Of a stretch of DNA of 64,000 bases, positions 1 through 11,689 are shown in pieces; position 1 is the stretch's first letter; each line of letters begins with the position of its first letter. Location of the stretch: the NCBI GenBank assembly GCA_001664505.1, contig CP011806.1, positions 3,181,509 through 3,245,508 of the forward strand, in the 5' to 3' direction. Below the pieces are notes generated by a model that saw only the letters and a list, made by a program, of their open reading frames with translations, was not told the origin of the DNA and did not search any database. A program made the position numbers and the translations under genes. Source of the DNA: Acidobacteria bacterium Mor1. Its GTDB lineage: Bacteria > Acidobacteriota > Polarisedimenticolia > Polarisedimenticolales > Polarisedimenticolaceae.

Positions 1-530
1 TCGCCGACGATCAGCACGTTGGAACGGGTCGGCGCCACCAGTTCCATCTGGCGGAACAGCGCTTCCATCGGTTTCGATTGGCCGATGATCGTGCCGAACT
101 TGGCGCTCAGCCGGGTCTCGAGTTCCTCGACCCGGGCGGACAGCCGGCGCTTCTCGATGATCGCGCCGGCGCGGCTGCGCAACTCGAACAGGTCGACCGG
201 TTTGGTCAGATAGTCGTCGGCGCCCTTCTTCATGGCGTCGACGGCGGACTCCACGGTGGCGTGGCCGGTGATCATCAGCACGCCGATACCGGGATCGACG
301 GCACGGGCCTCTTCCAGCACCTCGAAGCCGTTCTTTCCGGGAAGCACCAGATCGGTGATGATCAGCGCGACGTCGCCGGAGGCCTTGAGATGTTCGAGGG
401 CCGGGTCGGCCTCCTCGAAGACCTCGACGCGGTATCCGACCTTCCGCAGGGCCCGCTCGAGCCCCTTGCGGTTGGCCTCCTCGTCCTCGATGACAACGAT
501 GTGCGCGTCTTGATCCATCAGCCGAACCAT
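1..530 (-). CDS. NtrC-family sigma-54-dependent response regulator, partial (C-terminus beyond window)
   Basis: Translated from the minus strand. An N-terminal receiver domain has the acidic pair E15/D16, phospho-acceptor D60 (ITDLVLPGKNGFE), T88 and K110 (LTKP). It is followed by a linker helix and the start of an AAA+ module (GQSKPMEALFRQM, then NVLIVG at the window edge, where Walker A begins). This is the layout of NtrC-type activators, which drive sigma-54 promoters after phosphorylation. The DNA-binding domain lies outside the window. Start is ATG at 530 or 518, neither with a strong ribosome site. It follows ligA by 76 nt on the same strand, and the kinase gene upstream of ligA is its likely partner (inference). 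Confidence 0.88.
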   Translation of the reverse strand, partial: MVRLMDQDAHIVVIEDEEANRKGLERALRKVGYRVEVFEEADPALEHLKASGDVALIITDLVLPGKNGFEVLEEARAVDPGIGVLMITGHATVESAVDAMKKGADDYLTKPVDLFELRSRAGAIIEKRRLSARVEELETRLSAKFGTIIGQSKPMEALFRQMELVAPTRSNVLIVG

Positions 531-606
531 CTTAGCAGCCGTCGAGCCCCGGCCGGACCGGCCGAATCCGGGCGGTTCTGCTGGCCTCCGGGACGCGGCC
601 CGGGAC

Positions 607-4007
<3,401 letters not shown>

Positions 4008-4111
4008 TTATTCGCCTGCATTTCTTGGCCGCTCGCAAGGCCTTCGGTCGGTTCGTCCGCAAACTCTGCTGAGAATGTGCAGCAGCTACCTCGCCCGGGA
4101 TAACATGCTAA

Positions 4112-4140
4112 TTGACGCTGAACTAACAAAACGGTAATCA
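4112..4140 (+). promoter_or_regulatory. Candidate sigma70-type promoter for the HTH-TPR gene
   Basis: TTGACG (4112-4117), a 17-nt spacer and TAATCA (4135-4140), in an A/T-richer part of the 250-bp divergent intergenic region. The match is good at -35 and moderate at -10. It would give a leader of about 110 nt before the ATG at 4258. Confidence 0.45.
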
Positions 4141-4257
4141 ACGGGGTGCACACATGAATACCGGACCCTATGTTCGAGAGAAACCCAATTCTCGCATGGA
4201 GGGCCGAGACCATGATGCATTCGAGCAACCGAGGGGCGCCAGACGAGGGGAGGGGCG

Positions 4258-5451
4258 ATGAGATCTCAAGCATCGCAGGCCAGTCTCAAGGGGAGTCTGA
4301 GGCTGGGTAATTACCTGAAGCGACTCCGCCAGGGATATGGCTACTCGCTGCGAAGGGTCGAGGAACGGGCCCGGGCCGAAGGCGGCGAGATCGACAACTC
4401 TCAACTGAGCCGCTACGAGAAGGGCATCTGCTACCCGTCCTTCGACAAGCTCCGCGTTCTGGCCAGCGTGTTCAACGTCTCGGTCCAGGCATTCTCCGAC
4501 GTCGTCGACCTCGAGGAATTCGAGGACCTCAAACCGATCAGCACCGACGTCGAAGCCGTCCGTCAACAAGGCCGCGATGCTCTCAAGAGCGGAAGCATCG
4601 GCGAAGCGCTGGCCTGCTATGAACGGATGATCGACCTGCTCCACGAGCTTCCCGACAGTCAGGAGAACCGCGACCTGATGGTCAGCGCGCGGGCCAGCCA
4701 CTCGGCCGCCCTGGTTCGTCTCGGCAAGCTCTCCCTCGCCGAACAAGAACTGCGCCACGCGCTTCGCGAGCATGAAGGCATCAGCGTGCAGCGCAAGGCC
4801 CAGGCGATCTACGCCCTGGCCAAGATCCACGCCGAACAGGGCGACCTGTTCCTCGCCGAGATGGAAGCCGAGAAGGCCTGCGGCTACGCGATCGAAGCCG
4901 AAGACCGGCTGTTCGAAGGACGCGCGGTCCACTCCTTCGCCTACATCCTCGCCGAGCGCGGCAACTACGAGAAGGCGATCGAGCGCTACCAGGAAGCCGC
5001 CTCGATCTACGCCGAGTGCGAAGAATCCTTCGAAGCGACTCTCGTTCGCATCTGCATCGGCGACTGCTTCGCCGAAATGGGCAAGGTTCGCGAGGGTGTG
5101 CGTATCCTGCGCTCCGCCCTGCAAGAAGCCCGGCAGGCCGGCCATCAGCGGCTGGAAGCCCAGGCCTGGAGTAACCTCGGCGTCGCCTACTTCCGCCAGG
5201 GTGACCTGCGCCGCGCCCGGGGCTGCTTCCGCGAATCCGACGCACTGGCTCATCACAACAACCAACCCCACCCCGATCTGCTGTTCTTCAACTCGTTCTA
5301 CGAGTGGCGAATGGCGGCGGAAGAGAAGAACCCGACGCGCGAGAAGATCGCCTTCGGTCGGCTCAAGGCGCTGCGCTCCAACGTCGAGCGCCGCATGAAC
5401 GAGGTCGAGCAATTCGACGCCCACGTCGAAAGAGGTCGAAACCATGCGTAA
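4258..5451 (+). CDS. XRE-type HTH regulator with C-terminal TPR array
   Basis: 397 aa. The N-terminal helix-turn-helix (about residues 15-80; LRQGYGYSLRRVEERAR, SQLSRYEKGICYPSFDKL) is of the XRE/Cro type. The rest is helical tetratricopeptide repeats (for example AIYALAKIHAEQGDLFLAE and AWSNLGVAYFRQGDLRRAR). This HTH-TPR layout resembles the RRNPP-type regulators, which bind small ligands or peptides through the TPRs; that comparison is by architecture only. A strong ribosome site (GGGGAGGGG) precedes the ATG. The stop overlaps the next gene by 8 nt, so the two are coupled. DNA target and ligand are unknown. Confidence 0.88.
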   Translation: MRSQASQASLKGSLRLGNYLKRLRQGYGYSLRRVEERARAEGGEIDNSQLSRYEKGICYPSFDKLRVLASVFNVSVQAFSDVVDLEEFEDLKPISTDVEAVRQQGRDALKSGSIGEALACYERMIDLLHELPDSQENRDLMVSARASHSAALVRLGKLSLAEQELRHALREHEGISVQRKAQAIYALAKIHAEQGDLFLAEMEAEKACGYAIEAEDRLFEGRAVHSFAYILAERGNYEKAIERYQEAASIYAECEESFEATLVRICIGDCFAEMGKVREGVRILRSALQEARQAGHQRLEAQAWSNLGVAYFRQGDLRRARGCFRESDALAHHNNQPHPDLLFFNSFYEWRMAAEEKNPTREKIAFGRLKALRSNVERRMNEVEQFDAHVERGRNHA

Positions 5452-6109
5452 GTTCTGCGGTTTCCTGACCCTGGCCCTGCTGCTCACTTCCCTGCCCGCC
5501 ATGGGCGGTGAGCTGCGCCCCCATCGCTTCAACTCCAACAGCCTCGACGGTGCGCTGACCACCGTGGTGAACCGCGTCACCGGCGACACCTGGTCGGTCT
5601 GGGAGTACCGGACCGGAGCCGAGTACGACATCGCCATCTCGATGCGCGATGCCGAGGGCTTCTGGAGCGAGCCCCAGTTCATCGGCCAGGGTGACCGGCT
5701 CGATCAGGTTCAGCCGACGCTGACCGCCGATGCCGCCGGCAACCTGTACCTGGCCTGGGTCGATCGTGCCCGGGGCGCCGTCATGGTCAGCACCCGGCCG
5801 GTCAATGCCGCCCAGTGGACCAACGCCCTCGCGGTGACCACCGCCGGAGAACGGGGCAACCACCCGTCGATGCGAGTCGTCGGCGACCGCCTGGTCGTGG
5901 CCTTCCGCACCGGAGCCGGAATCGAGATCCGCGACCTGCCCCTGCTGCCCGCGCCGATCGGCACGGTGACCACCCGGGGCGTGCAGGACATGCCGGATCC
6001 GATCGACCCGGTCCGCATCCCGCGGGACGGCAACGAGAAGCCCGGATCGGGTGGCGGCAACGACGATACGCCGGTCACCACCATGGGCTACACGCCCAAG
6101 GACAAGTAA
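5444..6109 (+). CDS. Secreted protein of unknown function, coupled to the HTH-TPR regulator
   Basis: 221 aa with a clear signal peptide (LTLALLLTSLPAMGG), so exported. The body has short beta-strand repeats resembling sialidase or beta-propeller blades (QPTLTADAAGNLYLAWVD, HPSMRVVGDRLVVAFR), but at this length it is only part of a propeller. The C-terminus is a Gly/Pro/Asp-rich tail ending in PKDK. The ATG lies inside the end of the regulator gene with its own ribosome site (AGAGGT). I do not recognise a family. Position suggests that it works with, or is controlled by, the HTH-TPR protein (inference). Confidence 0.8.
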   Translation: MRKFCGFLTLALLLTSLPAMGGELRPHRFNSNSLDGALTTVVNRVTGDTWSVWEYRTGAEYDIAISMRDAEGFWSEPQFIGQGDRLDQVQPTLTADAAGNLYLAWVDRARGAVMVSTRPVNAAQWTNALAVTTAGERGNHPSMRVVGDRLVVAFRTGAGIEIRDLPLLPAPIGTVTTRGVQDMPDPIDPVRIPRDGNEKPGSGGGNDDTPVTTMGYTPKDK

Positions 6110-6120
6110 GTAAACCGAAA

Positions 6121-6152
6121 GCAATGGACCTCCCCTCGAGGAGGTCCATTGC
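6121..6152 (+). terminator. Perfect 13-bp hairpin, terminator-like
   Basis: GCAATGGACCTCC pairs perfectly with GGAGGTCCATTGC around a 6-nt loop (CCTCGA), 11 nt after the stop of the secreted-protein gene. No U-tract follows (GCTCCCCCC), so it is not a classic intrinsic terminator; it may act as a U-less terminator or an mRNA 3' end stabiliser. It separates this operon from the dcw cluster. Confidence 0.65.
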
Positions 6153-6222
6153 GCTCCCCCCACCCGGCGAATCCTCCCCGCCCGATTTCCTCCGAAAACC
6201 CTTTAGTTTCCTGCCGTTCGGG

Positions 6223-6251
6223 TTGACAGCCCCACACCCCTTCCATACACT
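6223..6251 (+). promoter_or_regulatory. Sigma70-type promoter of the dcw cluster
   Basis: Consensus TTGACA (6223-6228), an exact 17-nt spacer and TACACT (6246-6251). Transcription would start near 6258, giving a leader of about 130 nt to mraZ. It is one of the best-looking promoters in the window; the tRNA-Trp promoter has the same TACACT -10 box and spacer. Confidence 0.8.
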
Positions 6252-6257
6252 CCGACA

Positions 6258-6281
6258 GTGGTCTGAAGTGGACTAGAGTGG
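6258..6281 (+). promoter_or_regulatory. Three GTGG direct repeats at 10-bp spacing, probable MraZ operator
   Basis: GTGG occurs at 6258, 6268 and 6278, exactly one helical turn apart, right after the predicted -10 box. MraZ proteins are known to bind short direct repeats of about this period upstream of their own gene and repress the dcw operon. Placement at the likely transcription start fits autorepression by occlusion. Confidence 0.72.
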
Positions 6282-6390
6282 TCAAACTGACCCTAAATGT
6301 CGGCGCTTCACGAGGCTGGTACGTGAAGTGTCCGCGGGCGCCTCAGGCCCGGCCCTGTTTCGACGAGCCGGGTTCGAGGGAGGCGGTGAC

Positions 6391-6822
6391 ATGTTCCGGG
6401 GCAATGCGCTCGCAAAAATCGATGGCAAGGGCCGGCTGAAAATGCCGGCGGTCTATCGGTCCGCCCTGGAGGATACCGACTTCTACATCACGAGTCTGCG
6501 CGGGGAGTCGGTGCGGATCTATCCGATGCCCGCCTGGCGCAAGATCGAGGACCGGCTGGACAACGCCTCCTCCTTCGATCCTGCGGTGATGCGCTTCCGC
6601 AATTTCACCAGCTACTTCGGTCAGTCGGCGTCGATGGACGCCCAGGGGCGGGTGCTCTTGCATCCGCTCGTCCGGGAACGGGCCGCTCTCGACGGAGAGG
6701 TCGCCGTACTCGGACAGGGGGACTTCCTGGAAGTCTGGAACCGTGCCCAGTTCGAACGGCGGCTGCTCGACGAGCCGCTGACCGATGCCCACCTCAAGGA
6801 TCTTGCGGAGTTGGGTATCTGA
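6391..6822 (+). CDS. mraZ: Transcriptional regulator MraZ
   Basis: 143 aa from ATG 6391, which has a ribosome site (GGGAGGC); an upstream in-frame start at 6328 would add sequence foreign to the family. Two SpoVT/AbrB-like halves each carry the MraZ signature: AKIDGKGRLKMPAVYR in the first and SMDAQGRVLLHP in the second. MraZ forms ring-shaped oligomers that bind direct repeats and regulate the dcw genes. It is the first gene of the cluster, and the GTGG repeats upstream are its probable binding site. rsmH follows closely. Confidence 0.95.
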   Translation: MFRGNALAKIDGKGRLKMPAVYRSALEDTDFYITSLRGESVRIYPMPAWRKIEDRLDNASSFDPAVMRFRNFTSYFGQSASMDAQGRVLLHPLVRERAALDGEVAVLGQGDFLEVWNRAQFERRLLDEPLTDAHLKDLAELGI

Positions 6823-6834
6823 GGGGAGTAGCCG

Positions 6835-7809
6835 GTGGCCTGCACGGCGCGCAGCGAGGAAAACATGCCGACCCCGCACGCCGAACATCTGCCGGTCCTT
6901 GTCCCGGAAACGATGGATTTGCTCGCGGTCGAGCCGGGGATGACCTGCCTCGACCTGACCCTGGGAGCCGGAGGCCACAGCCGGGCGCTGCTCGAGGCCT
7001 CCGCACCCGACGGAATCGTCTACTCGATCGACCGTGACCCGCGGGCGCTCGAGATCGCAGGTGAACGGCTGGCGGGCTACGGCGACCGCTCGCGCCGCCT
7101 GCGTGGGAACTATCAGGACCTGCTGGCGCTGATGCAGGCGCAGGGGGTCGAACGGGTCGACCGCATCGTCGCGGATCTCGGAGTTTCGAGCATGCAGCTC
7201 GACGATCCCGAGCGGGGTTTCTCCTTCCGCCACGACGCGCGTTTGGACATGCGCATGGACCCGGATTCGGGGCAGAGCGCCGAGGAGTTGCTCGCCGAGG
7301 CGAGCGAATCGGAGCTGACCCGGATTCTACGGGACTACGGCGAGGAGAAGCGAGCGCGGGCGATCGCGCGAGCCATCGTCGCCGAACGTGAACGTGAACC
7401 GATCCGCACCACGAGCCGGCTGGCCGGCATCGTGGAAGAGGTTCAGGGGCCGCGGGCGCGGATGTATCGCATCCACCCGGCAACTCGAACCTTCATGGCC
7501 CTACGCGTCGCGATTAACTCCGAGGTGGATGGGCTGGAACAGGCGCTGCGCGACGCGGTGGACCTGCTCGCCCCGGGCGGCAGGATCGCCGTGATCGGCT
7601 TTCACTCGTTGGAGCTGAGGATCGTCAAGTCGGTGTTCCGCGATCTGGCCGATCGCTGCCGCTGCCCCCCGGGCCTTCCGGTCTGCGGTTGCGGCAACGA
7701 GGACGTGCTACGGCTTCTGACCCGTCGCGCCGTCAAGCCGGGCGAAGCGGAGATCGCCGCCAACCCCCGATCGCGAAGCGCCATGCTGCGGGCCGCGGAG
7801 AAGCGATGA
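6835..7809 (+). CDS. rsmH: 16S rRNA m4C1402 methyltransferase RsmH
   Basis: 324 aa. It methylates N4 of C1402 in the 16S rRNA decoding centre using S-adenosylmethionine. Family motifs are present: HLPVLVPETMDLL at the N-terminus, the SAM-binding DLTLGAGGHS, IDRDPRAL, FSFRHDARLDMRMDP, TRTFMALRVAINSE and VIGFHSLE. The GTG start at 6835 has a good ribosome site (GAGGGGAG, 6-nt spacing). ATG 6865 (MPTPHAEHLP) is an alternative that matches the usual family N-terminus. The stop overlaps the next gene (ATGA). Confidence 0.97.
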   Translation: MACTARSEENMPTPHAEHLPVLVPETMDLLAVEPGMTCLDLTLGAGGHSRALLEASAPDGIVYSIDRDPRALEIAGERLAGYGDRSRRLRGNYQDLLALMQAQGVERVDRIVADLGVSSMQLDDPERGFSFRHDARLDMRMDPDSGQSAEELLAEASESELTRILRDYGEEKRARAIARAIVAEREREPIRTTSRLAGIVEEVQGPRARMYRIHPATRTFMALRVAINSEVDGLEQALRDAVDLLAPGGRIAVIGFHSLELRIVKSVFRDLADRCRCPPGLPVCGCGNEDVLRLLTRRAVKPGEAEIAANPRSRSAMLRAAEKR

Positions 7810-8195
7810 AGTATCCGATCCGAGACGAGGCGGACCGGCGCTGGCGCAACGCCCCGGTGCGGGAGCCCGACCACGGAAAGGCCTGGCAGCTGCTGGGCTG
7901 GTTGGCGTTGATGCTGATCGCCTGCTCCCCCGTCGCCTTCTACCTGTTCCAACAGATGGAATACATCGAGACGATGTACCGCACCGAGGCGCTGCGCAAC
8001 GAGCGCGCCCGGCTGGTCGAGGCCGAGCGGCTGCTGCGGGTCGAGACCGCCTCTCTCGAGGCCTTGCCCCGGGTCGAGCGTGAGGCCGACCGGCTGGGAC
8101 TGGTGCCCGCGTCCCCTGAACAGATCATCGTCGTCGTGCCCTCCGGGCCGGTCGACGACAGCCTGGTAGCCGGCGTCACGCCGGCAGATCGGTGA
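7806..8195 (+). CDS. ftsL: FtsL-like cell division protein
   Basis: 129 aa starting at the ATGA overlap with rsmH. A short basic cytoplasmic N-terminus is followed by one transmembrane helix (LLGWLALMLIACSPVAFYLF, about residues 22-41) and a coiled-coil-prone periplasmic stretch (MYRTEALRNERARLVEAERL). Primary sequence is poorly conserved in FtsL, so the call rests on size, topology and the conserved position between rsmH and ftsI. FtsL joins FtsB and FtsQ to activate FtsWI septal synthesis. No FtsB gene is seen in this window. Confidence 0.8.
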   Translation: MKYPIRDEADRRWRNAPVREPDHGKAWQLLGWLALMLIACSPVAFYLFQQMEYIETMYRTEALRNERARLVEAERLLRVETASLEALPRVEREADRLGLVPASPEQIIVVVPSGPVDDSLVAGVTPADR

Positions 8196-8202
8196 GGTAG
8201 CC

Positions 8203-10170
8203 ATGGAGCAAAACCGCTTCCGTCATCGCATGTGGGGAGTCGTTCTCGGCGTACTCGCCGCGGCGACCTACGTGGGCTACACCCTCTACGATCTGCAGTA
8301 CGTGCGCGCCGCCGAGCTCAAGCAGCGCGCCGAGCGCCAGCAGCAGGACCAGGTCGAGATCGCCGGCGGCCGCGGTGCGATCCTCGATCGCAACGGGCGT
8401 GAACTCGCGGTCAGCGTCGAGACCGAATCGCTCTACGTGCACCCCTACCGGCTGACCGACGACGACGTGCGGCGCCGGGCGGCCCGGCAGATCGCCGAGG
8501 TGCTCGACGTGCCGACCAGCAAGGTCGCGAACAAGCTGAAGTCGGACAAGCCGTTCGTCTGGATTCAGCGCCGCCTCGACCCCAAGGTCGCCGAGAAGAT
8601 TCGCGAGCTTGACCTTCCGGTGGGCCCCGCCGGTGCGTTCCACTTCAAGCCCGAACCCAAGCGGGTCTACCCGCTGGGATCCACCGCCGCCCACGTGCTC
8701 GGTTTCGCCAACATCGACCAGAAAGGTGTCGAGGGCATCGAGCTGCTGTTCGACGATCTGCTGCAGGGCGATCCCGAAACGCACCTGGCGCTGCGCGACG
8801 GAGCCGGTGGCCGGGTGATGCAGCTGATCCAGGCGCCGACCCAGCAGCCGGAAGACCTGATCCTGACCCTGGACGTGGTGCTGCAGCACGCCGTCGAACG
8901 CGAACTCGAACGCGCCATGCGCGAGACCGGCGCCCGGGCGGCCTCGGCGGTTCTGCTCGATCCGACCACCGGCGAGGTGCTGGCCCTGGCCAACCGCCCG
9001 ACGGCCAACCCCAACCGCTACGGCAAGTCCACCGCGACGGACCGCCGCAACCGCGCCGTGGTCGACAGCTACGAACCGGGTTCGACGTTCAAGATCGTGA
9101 CCGCCGCCGCGGCTCTCGACCAGGGCACGATTCGCCCCGGGCAGCGCTTCGACTGCGAGAACGGCGGGATGCGTACCGGCGGCGACCTGGTTCGCGACCA
9201 CAAGAAGTTCGGCATCCTGACCGTCAGCGAGATCCTGCAGAACTCGAGCAACGTCGGCGTGATGAAGATCAGCCGCACCCTCGAGCCCGAGGTGTTTCAC
9301 GACTACGTGAAGCGCTTCGGCTTCGGCGAGCGCAGCGGCATCGAGCTACCCGGCGAACAGCGCGGCATCGTGCACCCGGTCGCCAACTGGTCCAGCCGCA
9401 CCGGCGACACCATGGCCTTCGGCCAGGAGGTCGGCGTGACGGTGCTCCAGATGGCCTCCGCCTTCGCCACGGTGGCCAACGACGGCGTGCGGGTCGCGCC
9501 GCGCATAGCCCTGGGCCGCCGGGACGCCGACGGGTTCGAGCGTTTCCCGGAACCGCCGAACAAACAGGTCATCGCGCCGGACATCGCCCGCCGCTTGAGC
9601 CACATGCTCGAACTCGTGGTCGCCGACGGCACCGGACACAACGCCGCCATCGACGGCTACTCCATCGCGGGCAAGACCGGTACGGCCCAGATCTTCGGAC
9701 CCGGCGGTTACTCCAAGACCGACTACATGGCCAGCTTCGGCGGCTTCGCGCCGGTGCACGCGCCGGCCATCGCCGGCATCGTGACCCTGGACACCCCCGA
9801 AGGGGAGCGCCACCAGGGCGGCCAGGTTGCCGCACCGGTGTTCCGGCGCATCCTCGCCACCGCCCTGCCCCACCTGCGGGCTGCCCGTGACGAAGGTGTG
9901 CTGGCGGTGGATCCGAACCGTCACGACGAACCGCTTCGGGCCAACTGGGTTCGCCAGCGCACGAAGCCGCGAAAGGTGCCGGCGGGTTCCGCCGACTCCC
10001 TGCCCGACGTGCGGGGGCTCCCGCTGCGTTCGGCAATCGCGCGGCTGGCGGCCAGCGGCTGCCGGCCGGAGGTCATCGGAAGCGGAACCGTCACCGCCCA
10101 GCAGCCGGCCCCCGGCGACGCCCTCGGCCCCGAGGGCCGCTGCGTCGTACGGGCGGAGAGGAGAAGCTAG
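8203..10170 (+). CDS. ftsI: Septal peptidoglycan transpeptidase FtsI (PBP3 class B) with one PASTA domain
   Basis: 655 aa. A single N-terminal membrane helix (residues about 11-29) is followed by the pedestal domain (GGRGAILDRNGRELAVS) and a transpeptidase domain. Catalytic motifs are S294 in GSTFK, S348-N350 (SSN) and K491 in KTG. It cross-links septal peptidoglycan together with FtsW. The C-terminus (about 590-650, LPDVRGLPLRSAIARLAASG) is one PASTA repeat, which the E. coli enzyme lacks but which occurs in many other phyla. It starts 7 nt after ftsL. Confidence 0.96.
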   Translation: MEQNRFRHRMWGVVLGVLAAATYVGYTLYDLQYVRAAELKQRAERQQQDQVEIAGGRGAILDRNGRELAVSVETESLYVHPYRLTDDDVRRRAARQIAEVLDVPTSKVANKLKSDKPFVWIQRRLDPKVAEKIRELDLPVGPAGAFHFKPEPKRVYPLGSTAAHVLGFANIDQKGVEGIELLFDDLLQGDPETHLALRDGAGGRVMQLIQAPTQQPEDLILTLDVVLQHAVERELERAMRETGARAASAVLLDPTTGEVLALANRPTANPNRYGKSTATDRRNRAVVDSYEPGSTFKIVTAAAALDQGTIRPGQRFDCENGGMRTGGDLVRDHKKFGILTVSEILQNSSNVGVMKISRTLEPEVFHDYVKRFGFGERSGIELPGEQRGIVHPVANWSSRTGDTMAFGQEVGVTVLQMASAFATVANDGVRVAPRIALGRRDADGFERFPEPPNKQVIAPDIARRLSHMLELVVADGTGHNAAIDGYSIAGKTGTAQIFGPGGYSKTDYMASFGGFAPVHAPAIAGIVTLDTPEGERHQGGQVAAPVFRRILATALPHLRAARDEGVLAVDPNRHDEPLRANWVRQRTKPRKVPAGSADSLPDVRGLPLRSAIARLAASGCRPEVIGSGTVTAQQPAPGDALGPEGRCVVRAERRS

Positions 10171-10171
10171 C

Positions 10172-11689
10172 TTGGTCGCCACCCAGGGAATCCGGCTGCA
10201 CGCCCTGCTCGAGCAGGCGGGGGTGCGCCCGATGCAGCCTCCGGGTGCCGATCCGGAGATTCGGGGCGTTCGTCTCGATTCCCGCCGGGTCGACCAGGGT
10301 GACCTCTTCTTCGCGCTCAAGGGATTCCGTACCGACGGCGAACGCTTCGTGCCCCAGGCGCTGGAGCGCGGCGCCGCCGCCATCGTCGCCGCCTCGCCGC
10401 GGCCGGAGAGCCTCTCCGACGACGTCGCCTGGGTCCGGGTCGAGGATCCCCGGCGGGTCGCCGGACGTCTCTCGCGGATCTGCTACGGCAAGCCCGACGA
10501 AGCGATGGTGCTGGTCGGCATCACCGGAACCAACGGCAAGACCACCGTGGTGTTCTTCCTCGAGTCGATCGCCGCCGCCGCCGGCCGCCCGGTGGGCCGC
10601 ATCGGGACCGTCAGCAACGCCATCGACGGCGTCGAGGTCCCCGCTGCGCTGACGACGCCGGAAGCTCCGGAGTTCTTCGCACTCCTGGCGGAGATGCGGG
10701 AACAGGCCATCGACGTGGTGGCGATGGAGGTTTCCTCCCACGCCCTGGAGCTGTCCCGGGTCGACGGCGCCCACTTCCGCGTCGCGGCCTTCCTGAACCT
10801 GGGGCGGGACCATCTGGACTTCCACGGCGACGTCGAGAGCTACTTCCGCGCCAAGGCCCGGTTGTTCGACGACCTCGGACCCGATGCCGTGGCGGTGCTG
10901 CCCGCCGATGACATGTACGGCCGCCGTCTGTCGGAACAGACCCGCGCCCAGGTGCTGACCTTCGGCCGCTCCCAGAGCGCCGACGTGCGCCTGACCGAGG
11001 AGCATCGCTCCCTGCGCGGCTCCACCGCCATCCTGACGACGCCGTCGGGCCCGGTCCCGATCGAGACGTCGCTGCTGGGTAGTTTCAACCTGGACAACGT
11101 CGCCGCGGCCGCCGCCTGCGCCCACGCCGTCGGCATCCCCGCCGAGGCGATCACCCGCGGCGTCCGCAACCTGCGCGGCATTCCCGGCCGGATGGAAGCG
11201 GTCGATTGCGGCCAGCCCTTCGGCGTGGTGGTCGACTACGCCCACACCGAAGCGGCCCTGAGCTTGTTGCTCAGCGCGGTGACCGACCTGGCCGAGGGAC
11301 GGGTCCTGCTGGTCTTCGGCTGCGGAGGCGGGCGGGACCGGGGCAAGCGGCCGGCAATGGGCCGGGCCGCGGCCCAGGGTGCCGACCTGCTGTTCCTGAC
11401 CTCGGACAACCCGCGCAACGAAGATCCGCTGGAGATTCTCGACGACGTCCGCCGGGGCATCGCCGAACTTCCCGGAGCGATCGAGCGGAGCAAGATCGAA
11501 CCCGAGCGGGAACGCGCCGTACGCGCGGCCATCGCCGAGGCCCGTGCAGGGGACGTGGTGATCCTCGCCGGCAAGGGACACGAGACGACTCAGACCGTGG
11601 GCAACCGGGAGATCCCGCTGGACGACCGGGAACTGGCGCGACAGGCGCTGGCCGAACGCGGTTGGGGTGGTGACCATGCCGATGCTTAG
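10172..11689 (+). CDS. murE: UDP-MurNAc-tripeptide synthetase MurE (meso-DAP type)
   Basis: 505 aa from a TTG start at 10172, one base after the ftsI stop, chosen because AGGAGA sits about 8 nt upstream and MurE homology begins there. The Mur ligase P-loop is GITGTNGKTT, with the central motif EVSSHAL and the C-terminal domain VVVDYAHTEAAL. The substrate-selecting motif is DNPRNEDP; DNPR is the signature for meso-diaminopimelate, so this cell wall should be DAP-type. It adds the third amino acid to the UDP-MurNAc-dipeptide in the cytoplasm. Confidence 0.95.
   Translation: MVATQGIRLHALLEQAGVRPMQPPGADPEIRGVRLDSRRVDQGDLFFALKGFRTDGERFVPQALERGAAAIVAASPRPESLSDDVAWVRVEDPRRVAGRLSRICYGKPDEAMVLVGITGTNGKTTVVFFLESIAAAAGRPVGRIGTVSNAIDGVEVPAALTTPEAPEFFALLAEMREQAIDVVAMEVSSHALELSRVDGAHFRVAAFLNLGRDHLDFHGDVESYFRAKARLFDDLGPDAVAVLPADDMYGRRLSEQTRAQVLTFGRSQSADVRLTEEHRSLRGSTAILTTPSGPVPIETSLLGSFNLDNVAAAAACAHAVGIPAEAITRGVRNLRGIPGRMEAVDCGQPFGVVVDYAHTEAALSLLLSAVTDLAEGRVLLVFGCGGGRDRGKRPAMGRAAAQGADLLFLTSDNPRNEDPLEILDDVRRGIAELPGAIERSKIEPERERAVRAAIAEARAGDVVILAGKGHETTQTVGNREIPLDDRELARQALAERGWGGDHADA

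Noticed and set aside
4168-5682. A 504-codon minus-strand frame opposite the HTH-TPR gene
   Set aside because: The plus-strand product has clear HTH and TPR repeats, and the reverse frame mirrors their codon pattern.
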